Part shown: in pieces, positions 7,099 through 15,401 of the stretch
Layout of the letters: each line of letters begins with the position of its first letter
Numbering within the stretch: position 1 is the first letter of the stretch
Origin: Gammaproteobacteria bacterium
GTDB lineage: Bacteria; Pseudomonadota; Gammaproteobacteria; Thiotrichales; Thiotrichaceae
Assembly: GCA_018822845.1 (NCBI GenBank)
Contig: JAHJJD010000011.1
Span: 1 to 46,433 of the forward strand
Reading direction: 5' to 3'
DNA: 46,433 nucleotides
The notes under the pieces: model-generated
The model's input: the letters and a program-made list of their open reading frames with translations, nothing else
The model's database searches: none
What the model was told of the DNA's origin: nothing
Position numbers and translations under genes: made by a program

Positions 7099-9683
7099 AA
7101 CTGACACGCCGAGACTTTATCAAGACCAATGCCATCGCCGCGACGGCTGCCGCTGCGGGTATCTCCATTCCCTGGTTGAGCGCCAGGGCCGAAGACGCTG
7201 CTGAAGGCGACAAGGACATCCGCTGGGACAAGGCAGCCTGCCGTTTCTGCGGCACCGGCTGTTCGGTGCTGGTCGGGGTCAAGGATGGGCGCGTGGTCGC
7301 CAGCCAGGGCGACCCGGATGCGCCGGTCAACCGTGGCCTCAACTGTATCAAGGGTTACTTCCTGCCAAAAATCATGTACGGCAAGGATCGCCTGACCACG
7401 CCGATGCTGCGCAAAACCGGCGGCAAGTACGACAAGGAAGGCGAATTCACCCCGGTTTCCTGGGAAGAAGCTTTTGACATCATGGCCGAAAAATGGAAAG
7501 CCGCACTGAAAAAGGATCAGGAAATCAACAAGGGCAAGCCACCCGAAGAAATGGTTTCCACCATCGGCATGTTTGGCTCCGGGCAATGGACGGTGTGGGA
7601 AGGTTATGCCGCTTCCAAGCTGATGAAGGCTGGTTTCCGCTCCAATAACATCGACCCGAATGCGCGCCACTGCATGGCCTCAGCGGTAGCAGGCTTCATC
7701 CGCACTTTTGGCGCTGACGAGCCGATGGGCTGCTATGACGATCTGGAGCACGCCGATACTTTCGTGCTGTGGGGTTCCAACATGGCGGAAATGCACCCGA
7801 TCCTGTGGTCGCGCCTGACCGACCGCCGCCTGACCGGAAAAGATGTAAAGGTGCATGTGCTGTCCACCTACGAACACCGCAGTTTCGAGCTGGCAGATAA
7901 TGCGCTGGTGTTCAAGCCGCAGACTGACCTCGCCATCCTCAACTACATCGCCAACTACATCATCGAAAATGATGCGGTCAACAAGGACTTCATCGAAAAG
8001 CACGTCAACTTCATGCAGGGCGCAACCAACATCGGTTACGGTTTGCGCCCCAAGCATCCGCTGGAACAGGCATCCAATGCCAACGGCTACCCCGGCGAAG
8101 ACGGCAAGCCCAAGGGCAACCCCGGCAAGATGGATCCGATTGATTTCGAGGCGTACAAGAAATTCGTCAGCGAATACACCGTCGAAAAAGCCAGCGAACT
8201 GTCTGGCGTGCCGGTCGAAAACCTGGAAATGCTGGCCAAGGAATACGCCGACCCCAACCGCAAGGTGGTTTCCTACTGGACTATGGGTTTCAACCAGCAT
8301 ACCCGTGGCACCTGGGCGAATAACCTCGTCTACAACATACACCTGCTGACCGGCAAGATTTCCCAGCCGGGCAATGGGCCATTCTCCCTGACCGGGCAAC
8401 CTTCCGCCTGCGGCACAGCGCGGGAAGTCGGCACCTTCGCCCACCGCCTGCCTGCCGATCTGGTGGTGGACAAGAAGCCGCACCGTGACTTCGCCGAAAA
8501 AATCTGGGGGCTGCCAGAAGGTGCCATCCCCGGCAAGATTGGCTACCACGCAGTATTACAGAACCGGATGCTAAAGGACGGCAAGCTCAACGCCTACTGG
8601 GTACAGTGCACCAACAACATGCAGGCCGCCGCCAACATGAACGAGGAAGGCTGGCCGGGCTACCGTAACCCGGCCAACTTCATCGTGGTTTCCGACCCTT
8701 ACCCCACCGTTACCGCAATGGCCGCCGACCTGATCCTGCCCACCGCGATGTGGGTGGAAAAGGAAGGCGCATACGGCAACGCTGAACGCCGCACCCAGTT
8801 CTGGCGGCAACAGATCAATGCGCCGGGTGAGGCCCGATCCGACGTATGGCAGGTGGTGGAATTCTCCAAACGCTTCAAGGTCGAGGAGGCTTGGCCGGAA
8901 GAGCTGCTGGCGAAAAAACCGGAACTGCGCGGCAAGACCCTGTACGAAGTGCTGTACCGCAACGGCGCGGTGGACAAGTTCCCCAAACAGGAAGTGAAAG
9001 ACGACTCCGGCAACGTCTACGCCAACAAGGAGATGGAAGACTTCGGCTTCTACCTGCAAAAAGGTCTGTACGAAGAATACCGCCGCTTTACCCTGGAAGG
9101 GCCGAAAAAAGGCCACGACCTGGGCGAGTTCGACCACTACCACAAGGTGCGTGGCCTGCGCTGGCCGGTGGTGGACGGCAAGGAAACCCTGTGGCGTTAC
9201 CGTGAAGGCTTCGACCCATATGCTTCCGGCGCGGAAAAGGGCGATGTGGTGTTCTACGGCAACGAAGACGGCAAGGCCAAGATCATCGCCCTGCCCTACG
9301 AACCGCCTGCCGAATCGCCTGACAAGGAATTCCCGCTGTGGCTGTGCACCGGTCGCGTGCTGGAACACTGGCATTCCGGCTCCATGACCCGCCGCGTGCC
9401 TGAACTGTACCGGGCAGTGCCGGATGCGGAAGTGTTCATGAACCCGGATGACGCCAAGGAACTGGGGCTGCAACGCGGGATGCCGGTCAAGGTATCCAGC
9501 CGCCGGGGCGACATCGTGGCGCGGGTGGAAACCCGTGGGCGTAACAAGCCACCGCGCGGGCTGATTTTTGTGCCATGGTTCGACGCCAGCCGCCTGATCA
9601 ACAAGGTCACACTGGACGCTACCTGCCCGATTTCCAAGGAGACCGACTTCAAGAAGTGTGCGGTCAAGGTGGAAAAGGCATAA
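7095..9683 (+). CDS. napA: Periplasmic nitrate reductase catalytic subunit NapA
   Basis: NapA reduces nitrate to nitrite in the periplasm. The 862-residue protein starts with a twin-arginine signal (TRRDFIKT, followed by an alanine-rich hydrophobic run ending near SARA). The [4Fe-4S] motif is CRFCGTGC with a fourth cysteine in LNCIKGYF. The molybdenum ligand should be the cysteine in [12 protein letters not shown]. The molybdopterin guanine dinucleotide-binding segments, such as [15 protein letters not shown] and the C-terminal [15 protein letters not shown], are intact. Its length (E. coli NapA is about 828) includes a modest extra loop near residues 335-352. Electrons come from NapB, fed by NapC and possibly NapGH. 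Confidence 0.96.
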   Translation: MKLTRRDFIKTNAIAATAAAAGISIPWLSARAEDAAEGDKDIRWDKAACRFCGTGCSVLVGVKDGRVVASQGDPDAPVNRGLNCIKGYFLPKIMYGKDRLTTPMLRKTGGKYDKEGEFTPVSWEEAFDIMAEKWKAALKKDQEINKGKPPEEMVSTIGMFGSGQWTVWEGYAASKLMKAGFRSNNIDPNARHCMASAVAGFIRTFGADEPMGCYDDLEHADTFVLWGSNMAEMHPILWSRLTDRRLTGKDVKVHVLSTYEHRSFELADNALVFKPQTDLAILNYIANYIIENDAVNKDFIEKHVNFMQGATNIGYGLRPKHPLEQASNANGYPGEDGKPKGNPGKMDPIDFEAYKKFVSEYTVEKASELSGVPVENLEMLAKEYADPNRKVVSYWTMGFNQHTRGTWANNLVYNIHLLTGKISQPGNGPFSLTGQPSACGTAREVGTFAHRLPADLVVDKKPHRDFAEKIWGLPEGAIPGKIGYHAVLQNRMLKDGKLNAYWVQCTNNMQAAANMNEEGWPGYRNPANFIVVSDPYPTVTAMAADLILPTAMWVEKEGAYGNAERRTQFWRQQINAPGEARSDVWQVVEFSKRFKVEEAWPEELLAKKPELRGKTLYEVLYRNGAVDKFPKQEVKDDSGNVYANKEMEDFGFYLQKGLYEEYRRFTLEGPKKGHDLGEFDHYHKVRGLRWPVVDGKETLWRYREGFDPYASGAEKGDVVFYGNEDGKAKIIALPYEPPAESPDKEFPLWLCTGRVLEHWHSGSMTRRVPELYRAVPDAEVFMNPDDAKELGLQRGMPVKVSSRRGDIVARVETRGRNKPPRGLIFVPWFDASRLINKVTLDATCPISKETDFKKCAVKVEKA

Positions 9684-9692
9684 GGCACGAGC

Positions 9693-10541
9693 ATGGATAC
9701 CGCACGCCGCCAGTTTCTTCTCTCCACACTGAAGACAGCCAGTGCAGTCGGGCTGGGCGCTTTGGTGCTGGGGCTGTATAGCCGCCAGTCACGCGCCCTG
9801 CCCGCCCCTGCCCTGCGCCCGCCCGGTGCATTGGCGGAGGATGATTTTCTTGGCGCGTGCGTGCGCTGTGGTTTGTGTGTGCGGGATTGCCCCTATGACA
9901 CCCTGAAACTGGCGAAAGTGGGCGAAGCGGTGGCGCTGGGTACGCCCTATTTCACCGCCCGCGACATTCCCTGCGAGATGTGTGAAGACATTCCCTGTGT
10001 GAAAGCCTGCCCAACCGGGGCGCTGGATCATAACCTGACCGACATCAACCAGTCCCGCATGGGGTTGGCGGTGGTGATTGACCAGGAAGGTTGCATCGCC
10101 TTTCAGGGTTTGCGCTGCGAAGTTTGTTACAACGTCTGCCCGGTGCGCAGCAAGGCGATTACGCTGGAAAAGCAGCACAACGAGCGTACCGGCAAACACG
10201 CTTTCTTCATCCCGGTGGTGCATTCCAGCGATTGCACCGGCTGCGGAAAATGTGAGGAAGCCTGCATTGTCGACGGCGAAGCTGCTATCAAGGTCGTACC
10301 ACTCACGCTGGCGAAAGCGGGTGGTTCCGCCCATTACCGTTTCGGCTGGAAGGAAAAGGCGCGGGAAGGCAAGTCACTGGTCGCACCGGATACGGAGCAC
10401 CAGTACAACTTGCCGGAAGGGATGCGTTACGACTACGAAGGCAAGGGTTTGATTATTGACCCGCAGCCGCAGGAAGGTTTGCCAGTGGGCGATGTGCCAG
10501 CAGATGCGCTTGAATCGCTGAACAGGAAAGGAGCGCCGTGA
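9693..10541 (+). CDS. napG: Iron-sulfur protein NapG
   Basis: NapG is a periplasmic [4Fe-4S] protein that with NapH passes quinol electrons towards NapC/NapB. The 282-residue product has a twin-arginine signal (ARRQFLLS) and four cysteine clusters: CVRCGLCVRDC, CEMCEDIPCVKAC, CEVCYNVC with an earlier GCIAF cysteine, and CTGCGKCEEAC. It follows napA after 9 bases, and its TGA shares a base with the napH ATG. Confidence 0.93.
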   Translation: MDTARRQFLLSTLKTASAVGLGALVLGLYSRQSRALPAPALRPPGALAEDDFLGACVRCGLCVRDCPYDTLKLAKVGEAVALGTPYFTARDIPCEMCEDIPCVKACPTGALDHNLTDINQSRMGLAVVIDQEGCIAFQGLRCEVCYNVCPVRSKAITLEKQHNERTGKHAFFIPVVHSSDCTGCGKCEEACIVDGEAAIKVVPLTLAKAGGSAHYRFGWKEKAREGKSLVAPDTEHQYNLPEGMRYDYEGKGLIIDPQPQEGLPVGDVPADALESLNRKGAP

Positions 10542-11422
10542 TGGATAGGCAAAGAAGCTGGTGGCAAACGTACAAATACCTGCTGCTGCGCCGTATCAGC
10601 CAGATCGGTATTTTGCTGCTGTTTCTGCTCAGCCCGTGGATCGCGCAACAAACCGGGGTGTGGGTGATGAAAGGCAACCTCGCTTCCAGCCTGACGCTGG
10701 GAATGTTGCCGCTAACTGATCCTTATGTGCTGATGCAATCCATTCTTGCCGGACAATGGCCGGTCAGTACCGCTTTCATCGGCGCGGCGATTGTGCTGGT
10801 TTTCTACCTGCTGGTGGGTGGCCGGGTGTATTGCAGTTGGGCGTGCCCGATCAATATGGTGACGGATGCAGCGGCATGGTTGCGTACCCGCCTCAATATC
10901 AAGGGTGGCGCGCATCTGGGGCGGGAAACCCGTTACTGGATTCTGGGTTTCACCCTGCTGCTGGCGCTGCTGACCGGCACGATTGCCTGGGAGCTGGTTA
11001 ACCCGGTGTCAATGGTGTTCCGGGGGCTGGTGTTCGGCATCGGGCTGGGCTGGGGCGTAATCCTGGCGGTCTTCCTGCTGGATTTGCTGGTCAGACGTCA
11101 TGCCTGGTGCGGGAGTTTGTGTCCGGTGGGTGCGTTTTACAGCCTGCTGGGTGAAGGCAGTTTGTTGCGCGTCAGCGCTTACCAGCGGGCGCAGTGTGAT
11201 GACTGCATGGATTGTTTCAAGGTTTGCCCCGAGCCGCAGGTGATCAAGCTGCCGCTCAAGGGCGAAACCAAAGGCGTTGGCCCGGTGATTACCTCGGGAC
11301 AATGCACCAATTGCGGGCGCTGCATCGATGTGTGCGCCAAAGATGTTTTCCGGTTTGATGTGCGTATGCACAATGCTACTCACAACGTACTTGCCAAAGA
11401 AGTGAAAGAGGTCGTGTCATGA
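10541..11422 (+). CDS. napH: Membrane quinol dehydrogenase component NapH
   Basis: NapH is an inner-membrane protein with four predicted helices and cytoplasmic iron-sulfur clusters. The 293-residue product has membrane segments near residues 19-38, 73-95, 130-150 and 165-185. The conserved CSWACPINMV and CGSLCPVGAF loops are present, as are two ferredoxin motifs, CDDCMDCFKVC and CTNCGRCIDVC. A GTG at 10538 is also possible, but ATG at 10541 has the better distance (7 bases) to AGGAG. The end overlaps napB by 4 bases. Confidence 0.93.
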   Translation: MDRQRSWWQTYKYLLLRRISQIGILLLFLLSPWIAQQTGVWVMKGNLASSLTLGMLPLTDPYVLMQSILAGQWPVSTAFIGAAIVLVFYLLVGGRVYCSWACPINMVTDAAAWLRTRLNIKGGAHLGRETRYWILGFTLLLALLTGTIAWELVNPVSMVFRGLVFGIGLGWGVILAVFLLDLLVRRHAWCGSLCPVGAFYSLLGEGSLLRVSAYQRAQCDDCMDCFKVCPEPQVIKLPLKGETKGVGPVITSGQCTNCGRCIDVCAKDVFRFDVRMHNATHNVLAKEVKEVVS

Positions 11423-12072
11423 AAAAAAGCTTTATCCTGAACATTGTTCTCAGCCTGGCGTTAAGCAGCATGTCTGCCGCCCTGTTCGCTGACGACGCGG
11501 CCAAAGATGCCAAACCGGCAGAAGCGGCAACAGCGCCAGCAGCGGAAACAACCACCCCGGCAGTGGATGCGCCAGCAGCAGAAAGCGCGCCTGCTGAACA
11601 AACGGCGGCAACGGATGCAACGGCTACCGATGCGGCAGCCCCGGCAGCAGCAGCCAGTGATGTCAACGCCAGTGCTGCGCCCAAAGAGGTATTTGCCTTT
11701 GATGGCCAGGTCATTGAAATCGGCGGTGCCGCCCCGGATGCTGACAGTGCAATTCCGGATAACAAACGCTGGTCAGACAGCGAAGTCGTTGACCGCAACT
11801 ACTTCCAGCAGCCGCCGATGATCCCGCACAAGGTGGAGGAATACCGCATCACCGCCAACAATAACAAGTGCATGTCCTGCCATAGCTGGGACAATTACAA
11901 GAAAAACAACGCCACCAAGATCAGCCAGACCCACTTTAAGGATCGTGATGGCAAGGACCATTCCAGCCTGGCTGCCCGCCGTTATTTCTGCAACCAGTGC
12001 CATGTGCCGCAGGTTGATGCCCCGCCGCTGGTGGAAAACGAGTTCAAGCCCGTGAAGGAACTGAACAAATAA
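11419..12072 (+). CDS. napB: Dihaem cytochrome NapB with a long Ala/Pro-rich linker
   Basis: NapB is the periplasmic electron donor to NapA. The 217-residue protein has a signal peptide (cleavage near LFA-DDA), and haem-binding CMSCH (151-155) and CNQCH (191-195) set in the usual NapB surroundings. Axial histidines are available in PHKVEEY and THFKD. Between the signal peptide and the NapB domain is a low-complexity stretch of about 63 residues (25-88) made almost only of Ala, Pro, Thr, Glu and Asp. As I recall, ordinary NapB proteins are about 50-60 residues shorter and lack this. The linker might tether or extend the domain. Haem attachment depends on the ccm genes downstream. Confidence 0.92.
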   Translation: MKKSFILNIVLSLALSSMSAALFADDAAKDAKPAEAATAPAAETTTPAVDAPAAESAPAEQTAATDATATDAAAPAAAASDVNASAAPKEVFAFDGQVIEIGGAAPDADSAIPDNKRWSDSEVVDRNYFQQPPMIPHKVEEYRITANNNKCMSCHSWDNYKKNNATKISQTHFKDRDGKDHSSLAARRYFCNQCHVPQVDAPPLVENEFKPVKELNK

Positions 12073-12098
12073 TCATTTGAACAACGGGAGGTTCCATC

Positions 12099-12686
12099 AT
12101 GTTGAAAGGTTTGAAAGGCTTGCTAAGCAAGTGGTCGGTACTGACCGTACTGATTGTCGGTATGGTGCTGGGGGTCATTTTCTGGGGTGGTTTCAATACT
12201 GCACTGGAAGTGACCAACACCGAATCCTTCTGCATTTCCTGCCACGAAATGAAGGATAACGTGTATCAGGAATACCGCAACACCATCCACTACGCCAACC
12301 GCACCGGGGTACGCGCAAGCTGCCCGGACTGCCATGTGCCGAAGGACTGGACGCACAAGATCATCCGCAAGATCAAGGCCAGCAACGAGCTGTACCACAA
12401 GATGCTGGGTACGATCGATACCCCGGCCAAGTTTGAGGAAAAGCGGCTGGAACTGGCTACTCATGAGTGGGATCGCATGAAGAACACCGATTCGCGCGAA
12501 TGCCGCAACTGCCACAACTACGATTCGATGGACTATTCCATGCAGGGACGGCGTGGTTCTGACCAGCACATGAAAGGCTTTGAAGAAGGCAAGACCTGTA
12601 TCGACTGTCACAAGGGCATTGCCCATGAATTGCCCGATGTTACTCCATTGACGGATGAGCAGAAGAAAGACTATAACCTCGATTAA
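12099..12686 (+). CDS. napC: Tetrahaem quinol dehydrogenase NapC
   Basis: NapC is a membrane-anchored tetrahaem cytochrome of the NapC/NirT family that oxidises quinol and reduces NapB. The 195-residue product has one N-terminal membrane anchor (about 12-31) and four haem sites: CISCH, CPDCH, CRNCH and CIDCH. The first is followed by EM, consistent with the unusual methionine ligand of the quinol-side haem. It lies 26 bases after napB, with GGGAGG upstream. Confidence 0.95.
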   Translation: MLKGLKGLLSKWSVLTVLIVGMVLGVIFWGGFNTALEVTNTESFCISCHEMKDNVYQEYRNTIHYANRTGVRASCPDCHVPKDWTHKIIRKIKASNELYHKMLGTIDTPAKFEEKRLELATHEWDRMKNTDSRECRNCHNYDSMDYSMQGRRGSDQHMKGFEEGKTCIDCHKGIAHELPDVTPLTDEQKKDYNLD

Positions 12687-12707
12687 CCATTTATGGCGAG
12701 GGATCCC

Positions 12708-13352
12708 ATGCTACTGGAAGTTGTTGGCTTACATTGCACACGCGGTTACCGCGCCTTGTTCAGCGAGCTGGCGTTCACGCTGGAAGCCGGGCAGTTGTTG
12801 CTGGTGGAAGGCCATAACGGCAGCGGCAAGACCACCCTGCTGAAAATGCTGGCGGGATTGCGCGAAGCGGATGACGGGCAGGTCTTGTGGGACAAACAGC
12901 CGATCCAGGCATGGGGCGCGGAATACCGCCAGCAGTTTGTGTGGCTGGGGCATTCCAACGGTATCAAGGATGACCTGACGGCGCTGGAGAATTTGCACAT
13001 GATGCAGGCGCTGGGCGGGGAGCAGGCTGGTTTCCCCTGTAGAGACGCAAAATCTTGCGTCTCTACGTCAACCGTGCTGGAACGGATGGGGTTGGCGGGG
13101 AATGGGCATCGTTTCCCGCGCCATTTCTCGGCTGGCATGAAGCGCCGACTCGCCCTTTCCCGCCTGCTGTTGTCCAGCGCCCGTCTGTGGATTCTCGACG
13201 AACCGCAGGCAGCACTGGACAGGGCTGGCATACAAATGTTTGAATCCATGCTGAGCGAACATTTACAGCGAGGGGGCAGCGCCATCATGACATCCCATCA
13301 CGAAGTCGGGCTGCGAGGCCCGCACATCCAGCGACTGGTACTGGCAGCCTGA
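12708..13352 (+). CDS. ccmA: Haem exporter ATP-binding protein CcmA, with an in-frame repeat insertion
   Basis: CcmA is the ATPase of the CcmABCD complex that releases holo-CcmE. The 214-residue product has Walker A (GHNGSGKTTLL), signature FSAGMKRRLALSRLL and Walker B LWILDEP. A frame is open from ATG 12693, but the ATG at 12708 has GAGGG close before it and gives the family's usual start (MLLEVVGLHC). Residues encoded by 13039-13066 (CRDAKSCVST region) come from a perfect palindromic repeat between the helical domain and the signature motif. Family members lack these residues, and the frame is kept. The stop overlaps ccmB. Confidence 0.93.
   Translation: MLLEVVGLHCTRGYRALFSELAFTLEAGQLLLVEGHNGSGKTTLLKMLAGLREADDGQVLWDKQPIQAWGAEYRQQFVWLGHSNGIKDDLTALENLHMMQALGGEQAGFPCRDAKSCVSTSTVLERMGLAGNGHRFPRHFSAGMKRRLALSRLLLSSARLWILDEPQAALDRAGIQMFESMLSEHLQRGGSAIMTSHHEVGLRGPHIQRLVLAA
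13039..13066. repeat. Palindromic repeat inserted in frame in ccmA
   Basis: Two perfect 12-base arms (GTAGAGACGCAA at 13039-13050 and its complement at 13055-13066) surround the loop AATC. The motif resembles interspersed GTAGAGACG palindromes that I recall from filamentous cyanobacteria and Beggiatoa relatives. It is translated through as part of CcmA. Confidence 0.85.
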
Positions 13353-14029
13353 TGCAGGAAACCAACGCTTTCACAACCTTGTTGAAACGGGACTTCATGG
13401 TTGCGTTCCGCCACCGCAATGAAATCTTTAACCCACTGCTGTTTTTCTCACTGGTGACGCTGCTGTTCCCGCTCGGTATTGGCCCTTCCCCCACGCTGTT
13501 GCAAACCATTGCGCCGGGCATTCTATGGGTGGCGGCGCTGCTGGCGGCCTTGCTGGCGGCGGATAACCTGTTCAGGACGGATTACGAAGACGGCACGCTG
13601 GAACAACTGGTGCTTAGCCCGCAGCCCTTGCCGCTGATGGTTACGGCCAAGGTGCTGGCGCACTGGCTGGTCAGTGCGGTTCCGCTGCTGTTACTGGCTC
13701 CGGTACTGGCGGTGTCGTTCGGGCTGGATGCGCACGCCATCGGGGTGGCTGAACTGACCCTGTTGCTGGGTACGCCGGTGCTGAGTTTCGTCGGTGCAAT
13801 TGGCGTGGCGCTGACCGTCAGCCTGAAACGCAGCGGCATGTTGCTGGCCTTGCTGGTGCTGCCACTGTACGTACCGGTGCTGATTTTTGGCAGTAACGCC
13901 ATTGATACCGCTGCCGCCGGGTTGCCGGTCAGCGGGCAGTTATACCTGCTGGCGGCGCTGCTGGTGCTGGCGGTGACGCTGGCTCCGGTGGCGATTGCTG
14001 CGGCTTTGAGGATGAGTGTTTCACAATGA
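13352..14029 (+). CDS. ccmB: Haem exporter membrane protein CcmB
   Basis: CcmB is a membrane subunit of the CcmABCD complex. The 225-residue product begins with the characteristic cytoplasmic segment LLKRDFMVAFRHRNEIFNPLLF and then has six predicted hydrophobic helices. The DYEDGTLEQLVLSPQPL loop of the family is present. Its ATG shares a base with the ccmA TGA and its end overlaps ccmC by 4 bases, so translation is probably coupled. Confidence 0.93.
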   Translation: MQETNAFTTLLKRDFMVAFRHRNEIFNPLLFFSLVTLLFPLGIGPSPTLLQTIAPGILWVAALLAALLAADNLFRTDYEDGTLEQLVLSPQPLPLMVTAKVLAHWLVSAVPLLLLAPVLAVSFGLDAHAIGVAELTLLLGTPVLSFVGAIGVALTVSLKRSGMLLALLVLPLYVPVLIFGSNAIDTAAAGLPVSGQLYLLAALLVLAVTLAPVAIAAALRMSVSQ

Positions 14030-14808
14030 TCAAGACAGAAGCTGCCCCATCGAATTCCGGTTTGTTCAAGCTTTGGTATCACCGCATGGCTTCCCCGGTC
14101 TGGTTTTACCGCATTTCCGGCAAGCTGCTGCCGTGGCTGTGGGCGCTGTTCGCGGTGCTGCTGGTGACTGGCTTGTACGGCGGGCTGGTGACAGCCCCGG
14201 CGGATTACCAGCAGGGCGATTCCTTCCGCATCATTTACGTACATGTACCGGCGGCCTGGCTGTCGATGTTCGTCTATATGGTGATGGCGGTCAGCGGCGC
14301 GATTGCGCTGATCTGGCGCATCAAGCTGGCGGAAATGGTGCTGGTCAGTTGTGCGCCGATCGGGGCCAGTTTCACCTTCATTGCGCTGGTGACAGGCTCG
14401 TTGTGGGGCAAGCCGATGTGGGGAACCTGGTGGGTATGGGATGCGCGCATGACTTCGGAACTGATCCTGCTGTTCCTGTATCTGGGTGTCATTGGCCTGT
14501 ACAGCGCGATTGAAGACAAACGCATGGCTTCGCGGGCGGTGGCGATCCTGGCGCTGGTCGGCATTGTCAACATTCCCATCATCCATTATTCGGTGGAATG
14601 GTGGAACACGCTGCATCAGGGCGCGACCGTAACCAAGTTCGACAAACCTTCCATCCACATCGACATGCTGATTCCGCTGTTACTGATGGCTGGCGCATTC
14701 AAGGTATTTTTTGCGATCAGCCTATTGCTGCGCACCCGCAACGAACTGCTGGAACGGGAACTCCCGCGCAAGTGGGTGAAACAACTGGTGGAGGAAAACG
14801 ATGGCTGA
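14026..14808 (+). CDS. ccmC: Haem-handling protein CcmC
   Basis: CcmC places haem on apo-CcmE. The 260-residue protein has six membrane segments and the WWD-type haem motif WGTWWVWDARMTSELIL. Conserved histidines flank it (YVHVPAAW before and IHYSVEWWNTLHQ after). The last 8 bases overlap ccmD. Confidence 0.95.
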   Translation: MIKTEAAPSNSGLFKLWYHRMASPVWFYRISGKLLPWLWALFAVLLVTGLYGGLVTAPADYQQGDSFRIIYVHVPAAWLSMFVYMVMAVSGAIALIWRIKLAEMVLVSCAPIGASFTFIALVTGSLWGKPMWGTWWVWDARMTSELILLFLYLGVIGLYSAIEDKRMASRAVAILALVGIVNIPIIHYSVEWWNTLHQGATVTKFDKPSIHIDMLIPLLLMAGAFKVFFAISLLLRTRNELLERELPRKWVKQLVEENDG

Positions 14809-14974
14809 GTTTTTCCACATGGGCGGCTATGCCCTGTATGTCTGGAGTTCCATCGGTATCACGGCAGTCGTGTTGCTGTTGAATGTGTTGTTGCCGTTGC
14901 AGAAACACCGCGAGATGTTGCGGCGGGCGGCGGATTTTCATGAGCTGGAGGGGGGAAACCATGACACCCGTTAG
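14801..14974 (+). CDS. ccmD: Small haem-exporter subunit CcmD
   Basis: This 57-residue frame sits where ccmD is expected. It starts at ATG 14801, 8 bases before the ccmC stop, with GAGGAAAA just upstream. The product begins MAEFFHMGGYALYVWSSI, matching the family pattern (FxxMGGYAxYVW), has one membrane helix (about 15-33), and ends in a basic then acidic tail. CcmD stabilises CcmC with CcmE and helps release holo-CcmE. It overlaps ccmE by 14 bases. Confidence 0.92.
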   Translation: MAEFFHMGGYALYVWSSIGITAVVLLLNVLLPLQKHREMLRRAADFHELEGGNHDTR

Positions 14975-15401
14975 AAAAAAACGCTTATGGCTGATCCTGG
15001 CGCTGGTGCTGGGTGTCGGCGTCTCCGCAGCACTGGTGCTGCAAGCTTTCAACCAGAACATGATGTTTTATTATTCGCCGAAAGACATCAAGGCAGGGCA
15101 AGCGCCTGCCAACCACGATTTCCGGGTCGGCGGGCTGGTGGTGGCGGGCACGGTCAAACGCGACCCCAGCAGCCTGGATGTGCATTTCGACGTGACCGAC
15201 CTGACCGAGACCGTGACGGTGAAATACACCGGCATCCTGCCTGACCTGTTCCGCGAGGGGCAAGGCATCATCGCCCGTGGCAGGTTGTTGCCGGATGGAG
15301 TGGTCGAAGCGGCGGAAGTGCTGGCCAAGCATGATGAAAACTATATGCCACCGGAAGTGGCGGATTCGCTGCCGCACAAGCCTGCCGAGGAGGCGCAATG
15401 A
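14961..15401 (+). CDS. ccmE: Haem chaperone CcmE
   Basis: CcmE carries haem covalently in the periplasm to CcmF/H. The 146-residue product starts MTPVRKKRLWLI, followed by one membrane anchor. The C-terminal domain has the haem-binding histidine and tyrosine in KHDENYMPPEV. A longer frame is open from 14883, but those residues have no CcmE character; the ATG at 14961 has GGGGGGAAA before it. The end overlaps ccmF by 4 bases. Confidence 0.95.
   Translation: MTPVRKKRLWLILALVLGVGVSAALVLQAFNQNMMFYYSPKDIKAGQAPANHDFRVGGLVVAGTVKRDPSSLDVHFDVTDLTETVTVKYTGILPDLFREGQGIIARGRLLPDGVVEAAEVLAKHDENYMPPEVADSLPHKPAEEAQ

Noticed and set aside
7680-9473. Long minus-strand frames across napA (7680-8549 and 8571-9473)
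   Set aside because: napA is certain on the plus strand; these frames mirror its codon use and have no start signals.
14883-14960. Upstream extension of ccmE
   Set aside because: The added residues are Cys/Arg-rich, unlike CcmE, and this stretch encodes ccmD in another frame.
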